64,000 bases of DNA from contig MSED01000001.1 of the NCBI GenBank assembly GCA_002099365.1, positions 2,046,001 to 2,110,000 of the forward strand. The letters are read 5' to 3'. The stretch's first letter is position 1, and each line of letters begins with the position of its first letter. This document shows, piece after piece, positions 33,933 to 43,686 of the stretch. Position numbers and translations under genes: made by a program. Source of the stretch: Phialophora verrucosa. Lineage: Eukaryota; Ascomycota; Eurotiomycetes; Chaetothyriales; Herpotrichiellaceae. A model generated the notes under the pieces. It saw only the letters and a program-made list of their open reading frames with translations. It was not told where the DNA came from and made no database searches.

Positions 33933-35078
33933 ATGAAAGCCGTAATCTGGACCGGCAACCGCGCCGACCTCGTGACCGACCGCCCCTTGCCCCGCCTCCG
34001 CCCGTCCTACCTCTTCCTCTCCTGCGTCGCCATCGGCCTCAACCCGACCGACGCCAAGTCCATCGCGACCCGCCGCGCCGCCCCCGGCGGTTTACTCGGC
34101 AGCGACTTCGCGGGCGTGGTGCTCCAGGTCGGCGCGGAGGTGACGAAGGCGTTCCGGCCCGGTGATCGCGTCTGCGGGTTCGCGCACGGTGCGAACTGGA
34201 ACGCTGTCGAGGACGGAGCGTGGGCGGAGGTCATCGTGGTCAAGGGGGACTGTTGTATGAAGGTGCCGGAGTGCTGGGGTTTCGAGGAGGCGGCGACGGT
34301 CGGGGCCAGTGCGATTACGGCGGGACAGGGGCTGTTCCAGGAGATGGGGTTGAGGATGCCTACGGTCGCGGGCGGGAGTGCTTCTGTGGGGAAAGAATAT
34401 GTCTTGGTATACGGTGGGAGCACGTCTGCTGGGACGCTGGCTATTCAGTTTCTGACGCTGTACGTTTCTTCCGACTCCGCCACTCACCCTCAATCCTTCT
34501 ATCTCTCTGCTCAAACCTCCACCTTTATGTACTAACTTACCAGCGCCGGTTACACCGTCGTGACGACCTGCTCCCCCCGCAACTTCGACCTCTGCAAATC
34601 CCGCGGCGCCGCCGCCGTCTTCGACTACCGCGACCCGACCTGCGTCCAGCAGATCCACGCCTACACCCAAGGCCAGCTCGCCCTAGTCTGGGACACCGTG
34701 GGCTCCTCCGACGGTGTCGCCATCTGCATGGCCGCCCTCTCGACCGATCCCAGCACTGATAAAAAATACGGCACAATCCTCTTCAACAACATCCCGCGCC
34801 AGGACGTCAAACATAGCTTCAGCGTCCTGGTCACCTTTGCCGGCGAGGCGTTTGACAAGTTCGGCAAGCACTTCCCAGCCAGTCAAGAGAATTTCGAGTT
34901 TGCGAAGACGTTTACGAGCCTCGTCGAGGGGTTGATGGCGAGTGGGCGGCTGAAGGCGCATCCGGTCAGACTGGTCCCACGTGGTCTGGTCGGGATGCTG
35001 GAGGAGGGAGTGCCGATGATGGACCAGGGGGTGGTGTCGGGGTTCAAAGTCGTCGCTAGGATAGCGGAGACGCCGTAA
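33933..35078 (+). CDS. Medium-chain reductase, zinc-independent enoyl/quinone reductase type
   Basis: Two exons (33933-34459 and 34544-35078) give 353 residues; the intron has a branch site ctaac and the join gives FLTLAGYTVVTTCS. The GroES-like N-terminal domain shows A-I-G-L-N-P-T-D-A-K, L-G-S-D-F-A-G-V-V and F-R-P-G-D-R-V-C-G. The Rossmann motif appears as V-Y-G-G-S-T-S-A-G-T-L-A-I-Q-F followed by S-P-R-N-F-D-L and the G-A-A-A-V-F-D-Y-R-D-P element. These features and size match the fungal group that contains trans-acting enoyl reductases of polyketide pathways and toxD-like proteins. Zinc ligands are absent. It would reduce an activated double bond with NADPH. No polyketide synthase lies in the window, so a catabolic reductase is more likely here. 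Confidence 0.9.
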
Positions 35079-36219
35079 AAATAAATGTAAAATGGAAAGA
35101 TGCGTTTTCCATTCTCTCCCTCCCTCATATTCTGCCGTCCTTAGATTTTCTCGTATGACCTGTCTCCTTCGAAGCATACTGTAACGACATTGGCGTGACT
35201 GCTCGGCTCGGTCGTAATTTTTTTTTTTAGTATAGCTAGCTGTCACGACGGTAAAAAGTGTATCTAGAAGGAAGCGTAAGGTCTCGGAATAAATTACAAA
35301 ACTCACCGTCTTTATCTAAGGCTAGGATTCGGGCTTTCATCCTGGTAGTAGTGTTATTTATGACATTTTAGCTATCTTCGACAATATGTTTTCCAGATAG
35401 ATAATTTATAGATATCTACGTAGATATACTCTCTCTCCTGATATCACTCTTAAACCATGCTTTCCTAAGACTTAATTAATCTTATAAACTTGTAACTTAC
35501 TCTCGTTAAGGTAGATCACTGCGCAACCCTAAGAATATAATTACGAACCTCTTTCATCTACGGTGAGACCCATCCCACCTAAGACCCTATTTCAATCGCC
35601 CTACATGTAATGAACTGCTGGTCGAAGACATATAAGCCAAGAGGTCCAAGATCTAGGCACGAATTGCCATGATTCTTAGTCTTTTTGGGCCATCCCCAAT
35701 GGACCGTGGACCTCTTCCTGACTGAAACTTGAAAAGGGCGTCGAAGAGGGGCCGGTCGATACGCTGCTAATTTTAGGTTCTAGGCTGGCGCTGGTACGCG
35801 GTGGAGCAGGGTCAGGATGAAGGGTGAGTGCGAAGCTGAGAGAGAGGGTGAGTAAGTCGTACATGAGCTCCGTGCCGTTTTTGCTCATCTTTTACAGCCA
35901 AGAACGCACCGAAATCTAACTGGTGCAGTGGGAGCAATGGATGAACTCCGAGTGAGGCTCCTGGACTTCGAATTAAGTGATGGTTGACAACTGTCCGTCC
36001 TATGTCAGTCGTGGCCGGGGCGTCAGCGATTCTACCACTATGACACACATGGCCGGGTTGCCGAGCCAGTTTAGATTAACACTTCTATCGTAGCACGGAT
36101 TCGAGCATTGGAAACACTCGTTGGATTGGTACGCTCTCTAACGTTCCTTTGCTTTTTCATCCACCGACAAGACCGCCCACCTGAACAGCCCAACCTCTGT
36201 TTTTTTGGTCGTGGAGCTT
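35079..36219. other. AT-rich intergenic with tRNA-like relic
   Basis: 1.1 kb without a protein gene. From about 35200 to 35660 the base composition is clearly more AT-rich than the surroundings, as in old repeat remnants. On the minus strand at about 36052-35966 a tRNA-like stretch is visible (see findings). Confidence 0.5.
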
Positions 36220-38101
36220 TCAGTAAGTGTAATACCAGTCGTCCATATCTTCAATGCGACGCTTTCCTTCGCGGACCTCTTTGTTGACTCGCTTGAAGTA
36301 CACCTCCATGGCGCAGATAACCACAACGCTGACGAAATAGAGTCCCAGAGAGAGATAAATGCCGGTCTGGAGCAGAACGAACCATGAGCACGGGCCTAGG
36401 CCTTTAAAATTTGCCTTTCGCGGGTGACTTACCTGGTAGAGGGGGCTCTCGGAGGTCTTGAAAGCAGCACCAGACACCATACCGCCAATGCCAGATCCGA
36501 TGAGGGCGGTGGCCGATGCAACCGCTCGCTTCGAGGTGGACTTGATGTTGTTGGCCTGCCACGCCAGAGTGACCATGGGACAGTACTGGACCATGCCGAG
36601 ACCTGTAGATGGTGTCAGATTCTGGCCCCAAGTCAACGTCGACAGAACTTACCAAGGAAGACGCCAAAAAATCTGGCGGCAGGGGTTTTGACATATGCCG
36701 TGATAAACATCCCGGCGATGGTCAGAGTGTGGTGAACAAGCAGAACTGGACCTCGGAGGTGGAATCTGTCAGAGATCAAGCTGGACAAAAACGTGACAAT
36801 GGCCGCAAACACAAATGGCGGCGCAGTGAGTATCAGGCTGTCCGACGAGGAGAATCCCATTCCCTCTCTCAAGATCAAGGGCGTGTAGAAGTTGTAGGAG
36901 AAGCCGGGAACCACGGAAGAGAAGATAAGGAAGGCCCAGCAATAGAGCTTCCAGTCCTTCAGATGCTGCAGGACCTTGTGGGCGGTGATTGGGTCTTGCT
37001 CTGCATCACCCCTGTCGGCATTGATGCGCTCCATGACGAAAGCCTTCTCGTTCGGCTTCAGGAACCCATCGGCCTTGTCAGGGAAGTCGATGAGGAGGAG
37101 GAACCCCGCGACGCAGATTCCACAGGTGATGCAGCCTTCAATGATCATAATCCCTTTACGCCCATCGTCAGTATATACGCATTAATGATGTATCTGGCTG
37201 ATTTTGGCACTTACATCTCCAACCGGCATAGCCATGGATCCCATCCATCTGGGTGAATCCGTAGGCGAGAATACCCGCAAATCCATTGGCAAGGACCGAC
37301 AGCATCCAGAAGCCGGCGAGACGCTTTCCGAGTTCGTAGCGAGTGTACCACACAGAGATCAGGAATGTGCAGCCTAGTCACGTCAGGACCTGCCTGGGTC
37401 GTGAATATTGTGGAATATGGGGCCATACCTGGTAGGAAACCGGCTTCAGTGATACCAAGGAGGATTCTACAGGCCAAAAAGTCGGACCACGTCTTGGTGA
37501 AGCCCATTCCAATTGTAATCACTCCGAAACACAGGCATAGGAAGGTCAACCAGATCCGGGGACCAATCTTTGGCAGCACAAGATTCTGGAAAACACCGCC
37601 AATTTTAGTTTCTCTGGCGCATACCTACATTGGCGTGTCGACAAGGAGATACTTACGCTGGGAAGTTCAAACGCTCTGCAAAATTGGTCAGCCTCGCTCC
37701 ACATGGCCCTTGAATCAACATGGACGCATCATCCTTACATGTAGAAGGCGAAGAACACCATGACAAGGACGCTGTAGCGGTTCCCAACATTGAGCTTCAA
37801 ATCTTCCATCATTCCCGCGACCAGGGCAAAGGACATATTGCCCCGATCGACCAGGGAGACAGAGTACATGCAGCCGAGAATGGGGAGGAGCCTCAAATCG
37901 ATTTTACGACTAGAGAGAATAGGTCAGCATCTTTCATACCGCGGCATAAGTTGACCGTAGCGGGGGGCTTGCGGACATGAGCTTTTTCTGCTCCTTTAGG
38001 GTGAAAGTGGTCGTCATATCATGATGGGTGACTTCGATGTTTTGCTTCTCAAGGCCAATGTCCTCAAGCGGTTCGAGGGGTTGAATCGCCTTTGCTGCCA
38101 T
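36220..38101 (-). CDS. MFS transporter, anion:cation symporter (allantoate permease-like) family
   Basis: Eight exons give 489 residues: 38101-37956, 37909-37739, 37675-37657, 37585-37429, 37373-37215, 37153-36653, 36602-36433, 36366-36220. The N-terminal cytoplasmic part ends with the motif R-K-I-D-L-R-L-L-P-I-L and S-L-V-D-R-G-N, diagnostic of the Dal5/anion:cation symporter family; later F-E-L-P-S-N, G-x-T-E-A-G-F-L-P-G, Y-T-R-Y-E-L-G-K-R and A-G-W-R-W-I-M-I-I-E-G match. Exon 3 is only 19 nt. Intron 1 is 46 nt with a weak gtcaac donor; a nearby better donor gives a stop, so this join is the least certain. The protein probably imports an organic anion, nicotinate- or pantothenate-like compound, or a degradation intermediate. 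An in-frame extension upstream of the chosen start has no hallmarks. Confidence 0.88.
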
Positions 38102-39021
38102 TGTTTCGTTGATCGAGTGCTCGGTTTCTGTGGGTGGTAAAAGGTGCTCGACTACTGCGAGAGGGAGACTGCCTCGAAAACGTGCGGACAGGGATGAACG
38201 ATTGATATATGGTCTCCCTTTCAAATTTGAGAGACCCGACAGATCGGCTCGCCTGGCGTTTAATGGTTCAACACGTGGCCACAATCGACTCCGTTGCTTG
38301 CAGCCCTTTTCTCTATCTTGGCATTCCGAGGAAGCCAGTATGGATACAGTCGAGCTCTATTGTCGTGCTATCCAAGTTGCTGAGCCAGTCAGCATCTATT
38401 CCGATCCCATGTGGAGCTCCGCTGGCTTGGCCCTCTGGGGCCCCGAGTTTCTTGGTCTCCAGCCGAGGCATTCCCCGGAGTTTGCAGAGGCCAGCGGGAA
38501 ACCTTGCATTTCTGCAAGAGACGTTAGACGATAACCGGTTCCATTCGCTAGCTGTAGGTCAAGAATGCGCCATCGAATGAGGATCTCAGCCGCAGGCACT
38601 ATTGGAGTCAGGAGCGGATTGACTCCAGATGTCTTAATGTCTTGATGTCTTGATTGTCGCATTCCCGTGGTTCAAGGTCGAATGCGAGTTCCACTACTAG
38701 GTTACCGACACGGCTCCTAGCCTCCAAGCTGTTCTTCAGATTCATGAGTTGTATTATGTCTGCGAAAATGAATGTGGGGCTACCACGGAAGCGGTCGTGT
38801 TCGACGAAGTGTCCAACATGCTTTAGTTGACACAGTCGAGCTTTGGGCATATACGTGCATGACTACTGGGGACATGTTTATCCTGCCACCTCAACTCCAT
38901 CCATTCTCTGTTCATTCCAAGCTACTGAAAGATATGGTCTATAGCTCGGACTACACCCCCATGTCCTCGGGGCAGGTACGCCCAGAACTCATGACCACCC
39001 CACACGACGGAATTTGGCCGG
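38102..39021. other. Intergenic, transporter promoter and monooxygenase 3' end
   Basis: 920 bases. No supported gene on either strand. Confidence 0.45.
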
Positions 39022-41103
39022 CTACTTTGCGTGCCCGTTCGCCGCCTTTCCGTCCTCCCAAGGCACGGTTCCATTGACGGTCTTCGTCATTGTCACCCAT
39101 TCCCTCCAGTTGATCTTTCTTGTCATCCACCAGAAGTGTGGATAAGAGAAGGGCATGGTGTACGTGTTCCAGCCCGCGTCGTTCTTGTAATATGTCACAC
39201 TGAGGAAGTGAGGTCAGTCAAGTCAACGACAAGATCAAAGGAGCCGGAGGTGGCGCGCCGAAGAACCTACCAGTCGCTGCGAGCCCAGACAAGCCTTTCT
39301 GACTGCAATCGCTGAACCTCGTTGTTATACGCCTGTTCGCGACTGCGTTCTGGATACATCGCCAGCTTGACACCACGAGCCTCGCGTCGGATGACTTCGC
39401 GTATGGCTTTCGCAGCAAACCTCGCTTGTTGTTCCCAGAGATTTTGCTGTGAGGACCAGACTGTTGCCGAATTTGGTCCAAAGCAGAAAAACATGTTGGG
39501 GAACTGCGAGGTAGCCACGCCGTACAGCGCTTCCGGATGTGCAGACCATTTTTCCTGGAGGTCGATCCCACCTGTGCCAGTGACCTTTTCATGATCCAGA
39601 AAGTTGGCCACATTGAATCCAGTGCCGTAAATGATCACGTCGAACTTGGTCTCCTTCTCCTCTCCCGTGATTTTGTCGGCAGATACCACTCCTTCCTCAG
39701 TGTAATGCACCAGGCGATCTCTTGTGACGGTACAGTTGCTCTTGGCCAGCGAGGTATAGAAATTGTCCAACCGAAGTGGACGCTTGCAGTAATCTAACAA
39801 TCAACGCTGTTAGCAACCATGTCAGAAAGGTGTCCTTTGGAGGCATTACACTTCGAGTTTGGCCGTACGATTTCTCGCAGCTTCGGGTCCTTGACTTGTG
39901 ATTCCATAAAATCAATCGCCATCTTCGTCATCATGTCGTTCTGGGGCGAGTTATCGGTCGCCGCTTTCTTGCCAAACAGCATCATCCGCACATTCATGCG
40001 CTGTCGCACAATCCAGGCAAAGCCCGGAACCCATTTGAGCGCCCATCGGAAGAGTCTGCAAGATTCTCAGTCAGCTCCAGTGTTTATATTACGAGGCCAC
40101 GGGGCATGTCCAGATTGTCTCTGAAGAACCGTACCCAGAGTATTGGAAATCCGCCCGGGGGACGCAAACGGGGGGAGTTCTCATGTAAACCTGAGAGCCG
40201 TCAGAAATGACATCGAACCAAGGGGAAACAAGCAACACACCGTCAAATGACCAACTTTGTCAATAATCTCAGGGATGATTTGTGCGGCGCTCGGTCCGCA
40301 TCCGATCATGCCAACCTTGAGGCCGGTGAGATCGAAGTCGTGGCGCCAGTGAGCCGTGTGCCATGAGACGCCCTTGAACCTCTCGCGGCCCGGAGTATTC
40401 CCAAACTTCGGACGGTCGAGGCTGCCCACACATTGGCACACCACGTCGGCAATCCAGTGTTCGGTACGTCCAGACTTGTCCGCAACCTCGACGTGCCACA
40501 CGAAAAGCTGGTCATCCCAGAAGCACGCCTTGACGAAGCTGCCGAATCGTGTGCAACGCTCGAGCTTGTAGTCTTTCGCGAATTGCGTGTAGTATTGCTT
40601 GATTTGAGGCTGAGTAGCATAGAAGTTTGTCCAGTCTATTCCAAATCTAGTCAGCGATGTTCGGGCGAAGTAATGGAGGGATTTTCGGCAGCCTTGAAAG
40701 GATACTGACATTTCCAGATGTAATAGCTGGTGGTATAGATCATGGCGGGCACGTCACAGGCACAACCAGGATAGGTGTTTTTCTCCCATACGCCGCCATA
40801 GCTATCCAGAGCATCGAATATTTGCATGTCTTTATGCTTCAAAATGCCCTGTTTCAGCAATATGCTCGCTTGTTGGATCCCTGACACGCCAGCGCCGACA
40901 ATGATAACACGCCGTCGTCGCTCCGGAGGAACTGAGGACGCCTCTGCCAACAATTGGGATCGGTCAAAAGTCCCGGTCTTCTCGAAACCAGAAATGACTC
41001 CATAGTCGTTACCGTCGACAGTGCCGGCGTCGAAGGTTTTGACTGGCTGAGGCACCAAGACGGGTCGTGTGAGCAATGGCTGAGTCTCATCAAGGAGCGC
41101 CAT
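39022..41103 (-). CDS. Baeyer-Villiger-type flavin monooxygenase 3
   Basis: Six exons (41103-40710, 40635-40241, 40190-40135, 40055-39850, 39793-39271, 39199-39022) give 583 residues. FAD motif G-A-G-V-S-G at 70-75, then Y-G-G-V-W-E-K-N-T-Y-P-G-C-A-C-D-V-P-A. The fingerprint at 218-228 is F-K-G-V-S-W-H-T-A-H-W followed by R. Second nucleotide motif is G-C-G-P-S-A rather than GxGxxG with a final glycine. Then Y-Y-C-K-R-P-L-R-L-D and Y-G-T-G-F-N. The donor of intron 4 is the second of two overlapping GT dinucleotides; only that choice keeps the frame. The C-terminal 60 residues (W-W-M-T-R-K-I-N-W-R) are typical of a subgroup distinct from monooxygenases 1 and 2, so it is not a recent tandem copy. 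It should act on a ketone substrate; the identity is unknown. Confidence 0.88.
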
Positions 41104-41845
41104 GCCAGCGGGAGTTGTCTAAAGTAAAGAAGTGTAGAATTGGAGATAAACAGACAGCCACGAGGATTCCCTCGTTGTTCAGACTTTTAAACAGCTTCTT
41201 TGCAACGCAATTGTGGCAACTGTCAGCTTCAAGGATCAAGGGTGTTTTGCAAGAAGATTCTCACCTGATCGACACCAAGGCTGAACGCCGGTGCTCCGAC
41301 TGGCACAGAATGAAAGTGTCTCATTTCTGCCATCATTTACACACGGGAGACCACCACTTTGGCTTCCGATACATGTTTCTGTTGCCTTATCCCATCACCT
41401 TGGGATGGTGGCTTCTTACCCCGGGTTCGGAGGTCGGTGTGTGGTGAGAGGACCACCCACACACTGTCCATCGTGGTGCTCGGAGTGGTATGTGTATTCG
41501 TGAATATCGGGAGCGTTCACAACTCGCCAATGGTTCCGCTCGTTCCCTTCTCTTTCGTGAGGATGAATAGATCTCGGATAAGACAACCATGGATGACAAT
41601 TCACTCCGGATTGGTTGCAAGGCTAGTTGTGCTCTGAACTTGTGTCCAAGCCATTTCATATACTTCATTAATACCAAACCCTGGTCTTGTCAATGCGGCC
41701 AGAACAAAGTGGCTCGACTTGCACTAGGGACATCTGTAGGAGGTCCGCGATACTTACCACCAGTTGTCCTACCACTGGCCCTTGATCAAGGTCCAGGCCC
41801 AAGTATTACTTACGCAGCGAAATCGACTCGATCTGAGCGCGAACT
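41104..41845. other. Divergent promoter region monooxygenase 3 / glyoxalase
   Basis: 742 bases between divergent starts; shared regulation is possible. No gene supported. Confidence 0.45.
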
Positions 41846-42539
41846 ATGTCCAAAACTTCGGTCGCACCGCCAGAACCACCTGTGGGATTACGCGTAGTAG
41901 CAGAATCTCTGACGCCACTGACAACTGCGACCCAGGGATACAGGCTGCAGCATACCATGCTGCGGATCAGTAAACCGGAGAACTCCCTACGGTTCTATAC
42001 CGAGCTCATGGGCATGTCACTGATCTTCACGCTCAACACGGGCCCCTTCATCGTGTACTACCTCGGCTATCCCGGTCCGGACGATCAATCGCCGGCGGAC
42101 ATCGCGAACACAATGCCGTCACGCGCGGGACTGTTGGAGTTGGTCTATATATCACCCAAGAACCGTGCACAGGGCACTGCGGACGATGGCCAGTTATTAG
42201 GTCAGGCCGCATATATGGGGTTCGGTCATCTGGGATTCTACGTGCCCAGCGTAGCGGAGGCCCTCGAACGCGCCGAAGCCGGCGGTTACACAGTTGTAAA
42301 GAAGTTGAGTGACTTGTCTGCTACAACATTGGACCTGCCAGAATCTATCTCAGAGATCCCATTCCATCCAGGGTTCCTCGCGAGTTTCTCACAAGTCGGC
42401 CTTATCAGAGATCCCGATGGGTAAGCACATACTCTTCTGCTCTGTATCTTTCTTCTCGACGCACCGGAAATTTAATCCAGTCCTGATGTCCAAGAACAGA
42501 TACAGCATTGAGCTTCTGCCCCTGCAGTGGAAGAGATGA
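41846..42539 (+). CDS. Glyoxalase I (lactoylglutathione lyase) family protein
   Basis: Two exons (41846-42420 and 42500-42539) give 204 residues. The small second exon supplies only Y-S-I-E-L-L-P-L-Q-W-K-R but contains the last metal ligand. The four ligands expected in glyoxalase I are all present: H36 (L-Q-H-T-M-L-R), E98 (L-L-E-L-V), H128 (F-G-H-L-G-F-Y-V) and E196 (S-I-E-L-L). The body also has the N-S-L-R-F-Y-T-E-L-M-G-M motif. The enzyme isomerises the hemithioacetal of glutathione and methylglyoxal in the cytosol. The first 30 residues are not part of the fold. It lies tail to tail with a GFA protein gene, another glutathione-linked aldehyde-handling family. Confidence 0.92.
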
Positions 42540-42721
42540 GACGAGAAGGACGCGGAGACGAGTTGCAGCGAGAGACTTCGCATTGATGGATGAATGGTAA
42601 CAATGTCCCCAGACTTCTGAAAGAAGGCTCGAGGCAATTATAGTGGGCTCTCGGACGGTTCTATGGATATTTCAGGTCCACAACCGAGAATGCTTTCACT
42701 GTCTCCCACTTCTCCCCTCCG

Positions 42722-43250
42722 TCAATCGTCATATGTCCTCTTCTGCACAGCCGAATCAATCTGTGTAAGCCAAGGCAGTCGGTGCTTGATGTTGATTTCT
42801 TGCACCGGGGTCGTCTCCAAAGGCCCGACATCATCCAACGTGCCCACTTGAATGACCACGACGGGCGGCTGTGGCGCCCCGGCCTCCTTGGGATGCGGCT
42901 GGCCATAGATTGGGCTGCCGCAGTCCCCGCAGAAAGCTATAGTGAACTCAAACCCTTCGTCAAAGTGCCGGGTTCGGACCTTTTTCAGTTCTCCTTTCTT
43001 GAGAGTGAAGGATCCCACGGGAACGACGAGGTTGAGAGAGCTCGTGGCCCCGGAGATCTTGCGGCAAGGTCGACAGTGACAGACCGATGTCTGTGAGGAA
43101 TATTAGGCGTAGGTCAGTCGTCCTCATTGAGGAGCTGGGACCTTTTGAAGACAATACGGAGGGACATACCTTCTTCCAGGCATCCTCAGAAGCCTCGACT
43201 TCGTAGTTAATGGCGCCGCACAGGCAGCTGCCGTGGAGTGTCTGCGCCAT
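42722..43250 (-). CDS. GFA/CENP-V family protein (glutathione-dependent formaldehyde-activating type)
   Basis: Two exons (43250-43170 and 43090-42722) give 149 residues. Zinc-binding cysteines are complete: C9-L-C11 in H-G-S-C-L-C-G-A-I, the cluster C31-H-C33-R-P-C36, and the later F-C-G-D-C-G-S-P pair. The exon join gives W-K-K-T-S-V-C-H-C-R-P-C-R-K-I-S-G-A, the standard core. Members of this family bind two zinc ions; a few accelerate the reaction of formaldehyde with glutathione, while most have no proven reaction. The gene converges with glyoxalase I (182 bases between stops) and is followed by a P450 whose reactions could release formaldehyde. The function is inferred from family and context. 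Confidence 0.9.
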
Positions 43251-43686
43251 ATGTTCAGAAATTTACAGGGACTGTGTGGTCAAAGACGTGGAGAAGAGTT
43301 GGTAACCGGCTAGAATTTTGTTTGCTTCCTCTTGGACTACAACTGGGGCAATCAATGCTCCCATAAGAGCCTGGTTGACAAGCTCACGATTATCTATGTA
43401 TTACCTGTTGTCTGGAGGCCTCGGACTCGGATGTGGGGGGGTGTGGGGTAAGGCCATGCTGTTGTTCTCTGACAACTCAGCTCTGTTCTTCCTCTGAAAG
43501 ACGCAATGGTCGATGTTGACCCAGACAGAACTCAACTGGTCGGGGTATGTACCTACAGCAAATGCGATATCACCGACCCACCGGCATGGATCCGGACCAT
43601 TCAAAGATTCGTGTTCGATGCTTTACAGCTGCATTTTACCCGCTCGGCCTACAAGGCTTGAACGCGCCGAACACTGTAGGGCAATG
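43251..43686. other. Intergenic, GFA promoter and P450 3' flank
   Basis: 436 bases, no supported gene. Confidence 0.45.
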
